This document shows, in pieces, positions 35,303 through 43,358 of a stretch of 64,000 bases of DNA. A program made the position numbers and the translations under genes. Position 1 is the first letter of the stretch. Every line of letters starts with the position of its first letter. Origin of the DNA: DATLFA01 sp039915945 (GTDB taxonomy: Bacteria > Actinomycetota > Acidimicrobiia > Acidimicrobiales > WLNW01); assembly GCA_039915945.1 (NCBI GenBank), contig JBDSMH010000101.1, positions 1 to 64,000 of the forward strand, written 5' to 3'. The notes below the pieces were generated by a model that was given only the letters and a program-made list of their open reading frames with translations, did not search any database and was not told the DNA's origin.

Positions 35303-35611
35303 CTAGACCTGACTCGCGTCGATGTCGGTACCAAACAGAACTATCGAGCCGTCGGCCACCAGCTGGCCGACGATGACCGCCGCCCGCACGAGGCGACCGG
35401 TCGAGACGAGGTACCGAAAGTCGTCTCTATCGGAATACATCGTCGGGAGCTGATCGAATCCTTCGGCAAACGCGTCAGCCATCGACGGCAAGTCGATGAG
35501 CAGAAAGTCAGTTGCCGAAGGCTCACCGTAGGGTCCACGCGTCGCCCCGAGTTGCGCATCGAGATCGGTGAAGAACTGGGGGTCGACCCGAACAGGGCGG
35601 CGTTGGGTCAA
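35303..35611 (-). CDS. Putative toxin of a type II toxin-antitoxin pair (RelE/ParE-like)
   Basis: 102 residues, second gene of a two-gene unit; its ATG overlaps the upstream stop (ATGA). It opens RRPVRVDPQFFTDLDAQL, and the C-terminal half (YLVSTGRLVRAAVIVGQLVADGSIVLFGTDID) has the strand-rich ending seen in RelE/ParE-fold toxins. I recognise the style, not a specific family, so toxin function is inferred from size, overlap and pairing. Confidence 0.45.
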   Translation of the reverse strand: MTQRRPVRVDPQFFTDLDAQLGATRGPYGEPSATDFLLIDLPSMADAFAEGFDQLPTMYSDRDDFRYLVSTGRLVRAAVIVGQLVADGSIVLFGTDIDASQV

Positions 35612-35793
35612 TGGCTGGTCTGCGTGCCCTCGGTTTGGGTGATGCGGGCGTCGGTTTTTCGTCGAGCACGCTCGAGTAGACCAGCCGGGACCAGCGCAGG
35701 ATCGGTCACGAAACCCGCCCGCACGACGGCGTCGCGCTCATTCGGGGTCAACGCCTCGAGCTCCGCCGCCGTCCAAACGCGGTCATTTTCCAT
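35608..35793 (-). CDS. Putative antitoxin partner
   Basis: 61 residues. It begins VWTAAELEALTPNERDAVVRAGFVTD and has a charged C-terminal half (LLERARRKTDARI), like short antitoxins that bind DNA and a toxin. It precedes and overlaps the 102-residue gene. TAGGGT lies 6 nt before its ATG, so the unit has its own leaderless promoter just upstream of the divergent rimO promoter. Confidence 0.45.
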   Translation of the reverse strand: MENDRVWTAAELEALTPNERDAVVRAGFVTDPALVPAGLLERARRKTDARITQTEGTQTSH

Positions 35794-35799
35794 TTGCGA

Positions 35800-35805
35800 A
35801 CCCTA
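35800..35805 (-). promoter_or_regulatory. Leaderless -10 element (TAGGGT) for putative antitoxin
   Basis: On the minus strand TAGGGT is 6 nt before the ATG at 35793. Confidence 0.5.
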
Positions 35806-35880
35806 CCCGAGGGGTCTGACAATGAGTCGGTAACCGCCGTGCCGGCTGCGGCGGGGGCACGGCGTGAGACCCGTGGCGGG

Positions 35881-35886
35881 TAGCCT
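35881..35886 (+). promoter_or_regulatory. rimO: Leaderless -10 element (TAGCCT) for rimO
   Basis: TAGCCT lies 6 nt before the GTG start at 35893, with no ribosome-binding site. Confidence 0.55.
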
Positions 35887-35892
35887 TAGCGG

Positions 35893-37140
35893 GTGGCCCA
35901 GCGTTTTTGGATCGAAACCCTCGGCTGCCCCAAGAATCAGGTCGACTCCGACAAACTGGTCGGCACGTTGCTGGCCGACGGTATGCAGCCCGCATCCGCG
36001 CCCGAGACCGCTGACCTCGTGGTCGTCAACACCTGCGCCTTCATCGAAGAGGCCCGCCAGGAATCCATCGACGTCGTGCTCGCGCTCAGCGGACGGCGCC
36101 GCGAGGGGGCCGAAGTCGTCGTCACCGGATGTCTGGCGGAGCGCCACGGCGACGAACTCGCCGCGGCATTGCCCGAAGTATCCGTGCGCGGTTTCGGTGT
36201 GCCGGTCGCGCTCGGTCGTGGCCGGCGGCGCAACTCGTTCGATCTGCTCAACCTGCCGCGTCCGCGGTCGGCTCGTCCGTGGGCCTACGTCAAGATTGCC
36301 GAAGGCTGCGATCGGGCCTGTGGCTTCTGTGCGATTCCCACGTTCCGTGGCAAGCAGCGGTCGCGTCCGCTCGACGCGATCCTCGACGAGGTCAACCAAC
36401 TCGACGTCCGTGAGGTCGTCCTGGTCGCGCAAGACCTCGCGTCCTACGGTCGCGATCAAGGCGTCGGCGAGAAGTCGATCGTGCCGTTGGTCGAAGCGGT
36501 CGCGGCTCGCGTCGACTGGGTGCGGCTGCTGTATCTCTATCCGTCCGAGCTCAACGACAAGCTGATCGACACCATCTGCGCGACGGGCGTGCCCTATTTC
36601 GACCTCTCGCTCCAGCATGTCTCGGCACCGTTGCTGCGCCGCATGCGCCGGTGGGGCGACGGACAACGGTTCTTGCGCCGCATCGACGACATCCGCCGCC
36701 GCGAACCGAGCGCCGTCTTCCGCACGAATTTCATCGTCGGCTATCCCGGCGAGACCGAAGCCGACCACGACCAGCTGCTGCGCTTTGTCGACGAGGCCCA
36801 GCTCGAATGGTGCGGATTCTTCGCGTATTCGCCAGAGCAGGGCACCTACGCCGAGGGTCTCGACGGCGCGGTCGACAAGGCACTCGTCCGCGAGCGGCTG
36901 CGCGAACTCGGCGAGCGCCAGGACGCCATCACCGCCGCCGCGCGTGACGCGTTGATCGGTTCGACGGCGACCGTGCTCGTCGACATCGACGGGGTCGCCC
37001 GCAGCCATCGGGAGGCGCCCGAAATCGACGGCGTGATCAACGTGCCCGCCGCTCTCCAACCAGGTACGTTCCACACCGTGAAGATCGTCGCTGCCACCGG
37101 CCCCGACCTCGACGCGCAACCCTTCGAGGTGGCGCGGTGA
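35893..37140 (+). CDS. rimO: Ribosomal protein S12 methylthiotransferase
   Basis: 415 residues from a GTG. A radical-SAM enzyme that methylthiolates an aspartate of S12. The N-terminal UPF0004 domain has its three cysteines in LGCPKNQVDSD, NTCAFIEEA and VTGCLAERH. The radical-SAM motif is CDRACGFCAIP, and a C-terminal TRAM domain follows. The LGCPKN start and GFFAYSPEQGTYA distinguish it from MiaB, also present at 45.7 kb. It overlaps pgsA by 4 nt. Confidence 0.95.
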   Translation: MAQRFWIETLGCPKNQVDSDKLVGTLLADGMQPASAPETADLVVVNTCAFIEEARQESIDVVLALSGRRREGAEVVVTGCLAERHGDELAAALPEVSVRGFGVPVALGRGRRRNSFDLLNLPRPRSARPWAYVKIAEGCDRACGFCAIPTFRGKQRSRPLDAILDEVNQLDVREVVLVAQDLASYGRDQGVGEKSIVPLVEAVAARVDWVRLLYLYPSELNDKLIDTICATGVPYFDLSLQHVSAPLLRRMRRWGDGQRFLRRIDDIRRREPSAVFRTNFIVGYPGETEADHDQLLRFVDEAQLEWCGFFAYSPEQGTYAEGLDGAVDKALVRERLRELGERQDAITAAARDALIGSTATVLVDIDGVARSHREAPEIDGVINVPAALQPGTFHTVKIVAATGPDLDAQPFEVAR

Positions 37141-37727
37141 CCGACATTCGCACGGCCACGCGATTCAACGCCAGCGCCCGGCTCACACCGGCCAACGCGT
37201 TGACGCTGGCTCGCATCCTGCTCTCGCCGGTTTTGTTCGTGTTGATCTTCGCCGCCGAGGACACACGCGGCGCGTCGTGGCCTGTCTTCACGCTCGGGGT
37301 CTTGTTGGCCCTGACCGACCACTACGACGGCCAGTTGGCGCGCCGTCACGGCACGACCCGCTCTGGCGCATTCCTCGACCCGTTGGCCGACAAAGTCGTC
37401 GTCATCGGGGCGATGGTGTGCCTCGTCATGGTCGACCGTTACTGGTGGCTGCCGGTCGCCATCGTCACGGCGCGCGAAGTGGCCATCACGGCGATGCGCG
37501 CGCATTTCGCTCGCAGCGGCATGGCCATCCCGGCGCGCCGGTCCGCGAAGCACAAGACGCTGGTGCAGGGGATCGCACTATTGATCGCGGTGATCCCGTT
37601 GCTGAAAGACACACAGACCCCCAGCGTCGTCGCCCTCTGGATCGCCGTCGCATTGACACTGTGGTCCGGTTGGCAATACGTGCGCGATGGCAGCAACGGA
37701 ATCACGACACGCGGTTCGCTTCACTGA
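37137..37727 (+). CDS. pgsA: CDP-diacylglycerol--glycerol-3-phosphate 3-phosphatidyltransferase
   Basis: 196 residues with several membrane helices. The CDP-alcohol phosphotransferase motif is seen as DGQLARRHGTTRSGAFLDPLADK, fitting D-G-x2-A-R-x8-G-x3-D-x3-D. It makes phosphatidylglycerol phosphate, the precursor of PG and cardiolipin. The GTG start overlaps the rimO stop. The rimO-pgsA-cinA order is conserved in actinobacteria. Confidence 0.93.
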   Translation: MTDIRTATRFNASARLTPANALTLARILLSPVLFVLIFAAEDTRGASWPVFTLGVLLALTDHYDGQLARRHGTTRSGAFLDPLADKVVVIGAMVCLVMVDRYWWLPVAIVTAREVAITAMRAHFARSGMAIPARRSAKHKTLVQGIALLIAVIPLLKDTQTPSVVALWIAVALTLWSGWQYVRDGSNGITTRGSLH

Positions 37728-37745
37728 CCCATAGGGGGATTCGTC

Positions 37746-38990
37746 ATGCGCTGCGAAGTCGTCGCGGTTGGTACCGAGTTGTTGCTGGGACAGATCGTCG
37801 ACACGAACTCGTCGTGGATCGGTGAGCAACTGGCACTCGTCGGCATCGACTCGCACTTCCAGGTGAAGGTCGGCGACAACTGGGAGCGCATCAAGTCCAC
37901 GTTGGAGGCAGCCCTCGATCGCAGCGACGCGGTGATCGTGTGTGGTGGTCTCGGCCCGACCCAAGACGACATCACGCGTGATGTGATCGCCGATCTCATG
38001 GGCGTGCCGTTGGAACGCAACGAGGCGCTGGTCGAAAAGATCCGCAACATCTTCGGTGGTCGCGGGCGGCCGATGCCCGAGAACAACTTGCGCCAGGCCG
38101 ACGTTCCGCGCGGCGCGGCGATCATCCCGCAGATGCCGGGCACCGCGCCTGGGCTCATCTGTCCGATCGGCGACAAGGTCATCTACGCCGTTCCGGGTGT
38201 GCCCTACGAGATGGAAGAGATGGTTGGCGCGACGGTGCTACCCGATCTCGAGCGGCGCGCCGGCATCAAGGGCGTCATCAAGTCGCGCACCTTGCGCACA
38301 TGGGGCGACAGCGAATCCGGTCTCGCGCAGAAGTTGCACGAAGAATTCGAACGACTCGAGCGCGACGGTGGTTGCACGATTGCGTTTCTCGCGAGCGGCA
38401 TGGAAGGCATCAAGGTGCGCCTCACCGCCAAGGCCGAGAACGAAACGGCCGTCGATGCGATCCTCAGCGCCGAAGAGACGCGGGTCCGCGCCATCATCGG
38501 GCCTGTCGTCTTCGGCATGGACGACGACAACATGGAATCCGTCGTGCTCGATCTGCTGATCGAGCAGGGCCTCACGCTGGGCCTCGCCGAGTCGCTCACC
38601 GGCGGCATGATCTCGGCGCGATTGTGCGACATCCCGGGCGCGAGCAAGGCATTCCGCGGTTCGATCGTGTCGTACGCGTCCGATGTGAAGTTCGACCTCC
38701 TCGGTGTGCCCGAAGGACCAGTCATCAGCGAAGCCGCGGTCACTGCCATGGTGCAGGGGGCGTGCCGAGTGTTGGGCACCGACGTCGGCATCGCCGTCAC
38801 CGGGGTCGCGGGCCCCGACCCGCAAGACGGTGAAGAGCCGGGCACCGTGTGGATGGCGACGCTCGTCGACGGTGAAGTCGTGACGCAGCGTTCGAAGTTC
38901 CCCTTCGATCGCAACCGCACGCGCCAGTTCACCACGATCAGCGTGTTGAACAGCCTTCGCATGCGATTGCTCGCGCGTCGCGGGGGATGA
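37746..38990 (+). CDS. cinA: CinA-family protein (molybdopterin-binding-like domain plus NMN amidohydrolase domain)
   Basis: 414 residues. The N-terminal MoCF-like domain opens with VGTELLLGQIVDTNSSWIGEQLA and includes GGLGPTQDDITRDVIAD. The C-terminal PncC-type domain has LAESLTGGMISARLCDIPGASKAFRGSIVSYASDVK and VTGVAGPDPQDG. In the usual AESCTGG motif the Cys is Leu here. The protein likely hydrolyses ADP-ribose and/or NMN in NAD recycling. AGGGGG precedes the ATG. It overlaps thpR by 4 nt. Confidence 0.93.
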   Translation: MRCEVVAVGTELLLGQIVDTNSSWIGEQLALVGIDSHFQVKVGDNWERIKSTLEAALDRSDAVIVCGGLGPTQDDITRDVIADLMGVPLERNEALVEKIRNIFGGRGRPMPENNLRQADVPRGAAIIPQMPGTAPGLICPIGDKVIYAVPGVPYEMEEMVGATVLPDLERRAGIKGVIKSRTLRTWGDSESGLAQKLHEEFERLERDGGCTIAFLASGMEGIKVRLTAKAENETAVDAILSAEETRVRAIIGPVVFGMDDDNMESVVLDLLIEQGLTLGLAESLTGGMISARLCDIPGASKAFRGSIVSYASDVKFDLLGVPEGPVISEAAVTAMVQGACRVLGTDVGIAVTGVAGPDPQDGEEPGTVWMATLVDGEVVTQRSKFPFDRNRTRQFTTISVLNSLRMRLLARRGG

Positions 38991-39556
38991 ACGAGCGCGG
39001 GCGGTTGTTTGTCGCGGTCATCCCGCCGGCGAATGTCCTCGACCTGCTCGCCGGCATTCCCCGAGAAGCGCGGTCAGACGTGCGCTACACGACCCGCGAG
39101 CAATGGCACGTCACGCTGCGCTTCCTCGGCGACGCGGATATCGATGAGGCTCGTGCCGCGTTGTCGCGCGTCGACGCGGCGGCCGCCGAAGCGGTGTTGG
39201 GGCCGCGCGTCGAACGGCTCGGCCGCAGCGTCGCCATGGTGCCGTGCGCCGGTCTCGATTCGCTCGCCGCCGAGGTGCGCCGCGCCACCGCCGACATCGA
39301 ACATCCCGTCGAGGTGGCGCGCGGGTTCGTCGGTCATCTCACGATCGCGCGCATGAAGAGTGCGCGTGGGTGTCCCGCAACGGGGTTCGCAGTGGACGCG
39401 TCATTCCCCGTGAGCGAAGTGCACCTCGTACGCAGCCACTTGTCGCGCGATGGCTCTCGGTACGAGATTGTCGCGTCGCGCTCGCTCAGCCGTGGAGGCC
39501 GACAACCGCCAGGAGTGCCAAGGCCAGTAGCACCAGAAACGCGACCAGGCCCATGA
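38987..39556 (+). CDS. thpR: RNA 2',3'-cyclic phosphodiesterase (2H family)
   Basis: 189 residues. The two catalytic HxT motifs are HVTLRFLGD and HLTIARMK, about 75 residues apart, as in ThpR/LigT. It opens RNA 2',3'-cyclic phosphates or handles tRNA-splicing-type ends. The final roughly 25 residues after YEIVASRSLS go beyond the domain and overlap, in antisense, the small membrane ORF at 39486-39602. Confidence 0.88.
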   Translation: MNERGRLFVAVIPPANVLDLLAGIPREARSDVRYTTREQWHVTLRFLGDADIDEARAALSRVDAAAAEAVLGPRVERLGRSVAMVPCAGLDSLAAEVRRATADIEHPVEVARGFVGHLTIARMKSARGCPATGFAVDASFPVSEVHLVRSHLSRDGSRYEIVASRSLSRGGRQPPGVPRPVAPETRPGP

Positions 39557-39602
39557 GGAACAATCCGCCGAACAAGGCTTTGTCGGTCTCCCGGTCACCC
39601 AT
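39486..39602 (-). CDS. Single-pass small membrane protein (38 aa)
   Basis: A short ORF encoding a charged N-terminus (MGDRETDKALFGG), one long hydrophobic helix of about 24 residues rich in Leu/Ala/Val, and a short VGLHG end. A hydrophobic run this pure is unlikely as a chance antisense frame in GC-rich DNA. TACAGT lies 8 nt before the ATG, matching the leaderless promoter pattern. It overlaps the 3' end of thpR on the other strand. Function unknown. Confidence 0.5.
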   Translation of the reverse strand: MGDRETDKALFGGLFLMGLVAFLVLLALALLAVVGLHG

Positions 39603-39776
39603 GCCGCCCGACTGTACAACCGCGGTCAAAAGAGCGCCTCTGCTCATTCTCCGGTGACGAAATGGGGGGCGGGGTCGTGACGTTCTCGTGGCCCAAAAGC
39701 ACGCCCACAGAACAGCACGCCCACCGTGCTTCTCGGCAGGGAGAACGAGGAGAACACCGTGGGTCGCGTCAGTCGC

Positions 39777-40997
39777 TCAGTGCGTTGTGTACCGCACGGG
39801 CATGCGGTGCGGGCCCCAGATGAAGTTGGAATGCAGCGGCTCGACCGGGCCCGCGAGCTCGAGGTCGGGGAGCCGCCACAGCACTTGCTCGAACATGGCG
39901 CGGATCTCGACGCGCGCGAGGTTGGCGCCGAGGCAGAAATGCGCACCCCCACCGCCGAACGCGACGTGCGGGTTGGGATCGCGCGTGATGTCGAAGCGAT
40001 CGGGGTCGGCGAACACCGCGGGATCGCGGTTGGCGGCCGGGTAGAACATGACGACCTTCTCGCCGGCGGCGATCGACACTCCCGACAATTCGGTGTCACG
40101 CGTGACGGTGCGCCGGAACATCAGCACCGGCGGCACGTAGCGCAACATCTCTTCGACCGCGGTGTTCAGGAATGCCGGATTGGCCCGGAGCAATTCGAGT
40201 TGGTCACGGTTGTCGAGCAACGTGAGCATGCCATTGGCGACGAGGTTGCGCGTCGTGTCGCCGCCGGCGTTGATCAACAGCATGAAGAAGAGGTTGAACT
40301 CGAGGTCGGTCAGCTTGTGCCCGTCGACTTCGGCGGCCAGCAGCGCGGATGCGATGTCGTCGCCGGGCTCGTCGCGCTTGCGGGCGGCGAGTTCCTGCGC
40401 GTAACCGAACATCTGCGCCTGCGCGTCACCGGAGCCCGACCGATTGTCGATGTTCGTGTGCATCTGCTCGGTGAGGTCGTAGAGCATGCGGCCATGGTCG
40501 AGCGGGATGCCCATGAGATCCGCGATGACCATCGACGGCAGCTCTCCCGACACCTGCGTGACGAAATCGCATTCGCCGAGCGGCGCGACGGTATCGACGA
40601 TGTCGCGCGCCATCTCGGCGATGCGGTCGTGCAACCGCTGCACGTGCCGCGGCGTGAAGCCTTTGTTGATGAGCAACCGCAGCTTGGTGTGCTCGGGTGG
40701 ATCCATGATGATCATCATGAGCCGCATCTGCTCGAGACTGGCCGGGTCGCTGTCGGCGATCATCATGCCGCCCGCGTACGACGAGAACGTCTCGCTGTCG
40801 CGCGAGACGGTGACGCTGTCGCGGTGCCCGGTGAGCGCCCAAAAGCCGGGCCCGTTTTCCTCGCGGTGCCATGCCACGGGTGCGACCGCACGCAAACGCG
40901 CGAACGCGTCGTGCGGCACACCCGCCATGTAGGTGGACGCCTTGGTCAGGTCGGCGCCCCCGACATCGATGGCATCGACGAGGGTGCGGTCAGTCAT
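39777..40997 (-). CDS. Cytochrome P450
   Basis: 406 residues, a soluble bacterial P450. The I-helix oxygen motif AGGDTT is at 244-249, ExxR is E283/R286, and the heme loop FGGGGAHFCLG places the ligand at C355. NGPGFWALTGHRD near residue 48 resembles the CYP125/CYP142 group that oxidises sterol or fatty side chains; that assignment is tentative. It follows an SDR gene with an 8-nt overlap, so the two enzymes are made together. No ferredoxin gene is beside it. Confidence 0.9.
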   Translation of the reverse strand: MTDRTLVDAIDVGGADLTKASTYMAGVPHDAFARLRAVAPVAWHREENGPGFWALTGHRDSVTVSRDSETFSSYAGGMMIADSDPASLEQMRLMMIIMDPPEHTKLRLLINKGFTPRHVQRLHDRIAEMARDIVDTVAPLGECDFVTQVSGELPSMVIADLMGIPLDHGRMLYDLTEQMHTNIDNRSGSGDAQAQMFGYAQELAARKRDEPGDDIASALLAAEVDGHKLTDLEFNLFFMLLINAGGDTTRNLVANGMLTLLDNRDQLELLRANPAFLNTAVEEMLRYVPPVLMFRRTVTRDTELSGVSIAAGEKVVMFYPAANRDPAVFADPDRFDITRDPNPHVAFGGGGAHFCLGANLARVEIRAMFEQVLWRLPDLELAGPVEPLHSNFIWGPHRMPVRYTTH

Positions 40998-41778
40998 ACG
41001 TCGGGCGTGCGTAGGGGTTGATGGTGCCCGCGAGCATGCCGCCGTCGATGAGGAACTCGGCGCCGGTGCAATAGCTCGACTCGTCGCTCGCCAGGAACAG
41101 CGCCAGCTTGGCCACCTCTTGTGGTTGACCGACGCGCCCCAGCGACACCATGTCGTAGGCAGCGCTTTGATCTTCGGCCGACATCTCGCCGAGACCCTCG
41201 GGCCGGGTCATCGGGGTGTCGATGCCGCCAGGATGGATGGAGTTGATGCGGATGCCCGCCTTGCCGTATTCGAGCGCGGCGGTCTTGGTCATACCGCGCA
41301 CGGCGAACTTGGACGCGGTGTAGCCGATGGTGCCGCCGTAGCCGGCGAAGCCGTTGGTGGACGAGATGTTGACGATCGAGCCGCCGCGGTTGCGCATGAG
41401 TGCGGGGATCGCCGTCTTCATCCCGAGGAACGGGCCGACCTGGTTGATCTCGATGAGGCGCATGTAGTCGTCGAGCGAGGTGTCGTGGGTCAAGGTGCCG
41501 AACTGCAAGATGCCGGCGTTGTTGACGAGGATGTCGAGCTTGCCGAAGCGGCTCTCGGCCTCTTTGACCATGCGCTGCCATTCGTCTTCGCTGCGCACGT
41601 CGTGGTGGAGATACAGCGCGTTCTCTCCGAGGTCGGCCGCGACCGCCTCACCGAGATCGTCGAGGACATCGCCGAAGATGACCTTGGCGCCCTCCGCGAC
41701 GAACAGTCGAACGTGTTGCTCCCCCTGGCCGCGCGCGGCCCCGGAGATGACCGCTACTTTGCCGTCCAACCGGCCCAT
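40990..41778 (-). CDS. Short-chain dehydrogenase/reductase (SDR)
   Basis: 262 residues from the ATG at 41778, with GGGGGG upstream. It has a cofactor motif GAARGQGE, NNAG, catalytic Ser in VNISS and YTASK. It ends with FLIDGGMLAGTINPYARPTYD. It resembles 3-alpha/20-beta-hydroxysteroid-type dehydrogenases, and the acidic residue after strand 2 (FGDVLDD) favours NAD. Co-transcribed with the P450 downstream. Confidence 0.9.
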   Translation of the reverse strand: MGRLDGKVAVISGAARGQGEQHVRLFVAEGAKVIFGDVLDDLGEAVAADLGENALYLHHDVRSEDEWQRMVKEAESRFGKLDILVNNAGILQFGTLTHDTSLDDYMRLIEINQVGPFLGMKTAIPALMRNRGGSIVNISSTNGFAGYGGTIGYTASKFAVRGMTKTAALEYGKAGIRINSIHPGGIDTPMTRPEGLGEMSAEDQSAAYDMVSLGRVGQPQEVAKLALFLASDESSYCTGAEFLIDGGMLAGTINPYARPTYD

Positions 41779-41825
41779 GATGCCCCCCTTGAATCGAAGC
41801 GAAAGCATGACACAGACGCGACGCG

Positions 41826-41831
41826 TAGCGT
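41826..41831 (+). promoter_or_regulatory. Leaderless -10 element (TAGCGT) for dienoyl-CoA reductase-like gene
   Basis: TAGCGT is followed by 7 nt and the ATG at 41839. Confidence 0.5.
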
Positions 41832-41838
41832 CGCGGTG

Positions 41839-42687
41839 ATGACATCCCAAGAGGCCAAGCAGAGCGAGACCACCACAGAGTTGACCGCCCCGACCGATGT
41901 GTTCGTCGGTGATCTGCTCGCCGGGCAGGTGGCCTTCGTGACCGGCGGGGGCACCGGCATCGGCAAGGAGATCGCCCGGGTGCTGGGTCGCCACGGCGCC
42001 CGCATCGCGATCGCGTCCAGGCGCAAGGACGTGCTCGAGGAGGCCGCGGCCGAATTGGGGGCCGAAGGGATCGACGTGTGGACCGACACGTTCGACGTGC
42101 GCAAGGCGGACGAGGTCGAGCGGGTCACGCAAGGCATCATCGATCAGTTCGGGCGCCTCGACATCTTGATCAACAATGCCGCGGGCAACTTTCCCGCCCC
42201 GATGACGAAGATCTCGTACAACGGCTTCAAGTCGGTCGTCGACATCGATCTGTTGGGCACCTACAACTGCTCGAAGTGCGTGTTCGAGAAATGGATGCGG
42301 GCCAACGGCGGCAACATTGTCAACATCGCGGCAGCGTTCGAACTGAAAGGCATCGCGTTCCAGGCACACGTCGCCGCGGCGAAGAGTGGCGTGTTGTCAT
42401 TGACGCGTACGTGCGCCGTCGAATGGGGTCCCTACGGTGTGCGCGTCAACGGCGTCAATCCGGGCAGCACCGGTAACACCGAAGGCGTCCGCCGATTCGC
42501 CGAGGCGCTGCGCAGGGGTGACAGCCGGCCGACCAATCCGATGGGCGTGATGAGCCACGGCCAAGACATCGCGCTGTGCGTGCTGTTCTTGGTGTCGCCC
42601 AGCGCGCGCCACGTGTCGGGGCAAGTGATCGCCGTCGACGGTGGGGGATCGGTCGACCAACTGAAAATGGCACTGCCGCGCGATTGA
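41839..42687 (+). CDS. 2,4-dienoyl-CoA reductase-like SDR (DECR type)
   Basis: 282 residues from the ATG at 41839. Cofactor motif TGGGTGIGKEIA, then NNAAGNF, then FKSVVDIDLLGTYN. In place of YxxxK it has FQAHVAAAK, as in peroxisomal DECR2 proteins (QVHAGSAK), which use other residues for catalysis. AVEWGPYGVRVNGVNPG also matches that group. It should reduce dienoyl-CoA with NADPH during breakdown of unsaturated fatty acids. Divergent from the SDR/P450 pair. Confidence 0.85.
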   Translation: MTSQEAKQSETTTELTAPTDVFVGDLLAGQVAFVTGGGTGIGKEIARVLGRHGARIAIASRRKDVLEEAAAELGAEGIDVWTDTFDVRKADEVERVTQGIIDQFGRLDILINNAAGNFPAPMTKISYNGFKSVVDIDLLGTYNCSKCVFEKWMRANGGNIVNIAAAFELKGIAFQAHVAAAKSGVLSLTRTCAVEWGPYGVRVNGVNPGSTGNTEGVRRFAEALRRGDSRPTNPMGVMSHGQDIALCVLFLVSPSARHVSGQVIAVDGGGSVDQLKMALPRD

Positions 42688-42701
42688 CGCGCGGAGCAGT
42701 G

Positions 42702-43154
42702 CTACTCCGCGGCGTCCGCGCTGTCGGGATCGGTGCTCTTGGGATCCGTGCTCGTAGGGTCCAGGCGCAGCGACGCGCTGTTCATGCAGTAGCGCAGCCC
42801 CGTGGGCCGTGGGCCGTCGGGGAACACGTGGCCGAGATGCGCGCCGCATGAACGGCAGACGACCTCGGTGCGCGCCATGCCGTGGCTGCGATCGGTGTGC
42901 TCCTCGACGGCATCGGTCGAAAGGGGCTCCCAGAAGCTCGGCCATCCGGAGCCGCTCTCGAACTTGGTGTTGCTGTCGAAGAGGGGCTCGTCGCACACGA
43001 CGCAGCGGTAGGTGCCCTCATCGTGGCAGTCCCAGTAGACGCCGCTGAACGCCCGCTCGGTGCCGGCATGTTGGGTGACCTGGTACTGCAGAGCGTCGAG
43101 GCGCTCCTTCAACTCGGCCTCGTCGAACTTCTTCTTGGGGGTGGTCTCGGCCAT
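42702..43154 (-). CDS. msrB: Peptide methionine (R)-S-oxide reductase
   Basis: 150 residues. It repairs oxidised methionine. Zinc is held by two CxxC pairs (CVVCD and CRSCG) and the catalytic cysteine is in GLRYCMNSASL. HVFPDGPRPTGLRYC is the family signature. A C-terminal tail of about 20 residues is Asp/Thr/Ser-rich and probably disordered. GAGGA precedes the ATG. It is divergent from recA; the LexA box lies between, nearer to the recA promoter. Confidence 0.93.
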   Translation of the reverse strand: MAETTPKKKFDEAELKERLDALQYQVTQHAGTERAFSGVYWDCHDEGTYRCVVCDEPLFDSNTKFESGSGWPSFWEPLSTDAVEEHTDRSHGMARTEVVCRSCGAHLGHVFPDGPRPTGLRYCMNSASLRLDPTSTDPKSTDPDSADAAE

Positions 43155-43221
43155 GGGCCTGTCCTCAGCTTTCTTCTCAGATCATTCAACACGTCGTAGC
43201 TCAATATTGTGCCCGGAAGAC

Positions 43222-43250
43222 TTGTACGAACGTCCGTTCGGAATTACAGT
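43222..43250 (+). promoter_or_regulatory. recA: recA promoter with LexA (SOS) box in the spacer
   Basis: TTGTAC (43222-43227), 17 bp, TACAGT (43245-43250) form a good promoter. The spacer holds CGAACGTCCGTTCG (43227-43240), a perfect actinobacterial SOS box of the CGAAC-N4-GTTCG type. A second possible -10, TAGGGT, is at 43290-43295, which would give a LexA-independent basal promoter. Confidence 0.8.
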
Positions 43251-43358
43251 CATGTGATCCGCAACGGGAAGCCTGTCACACCCCCTCGTTAGGGTCGAAC
43301 ACACCAGCTCGCCGGTGCGCCGGCCTCCGTCAACAACGAAGAAGTGAGAACAAGCAAC

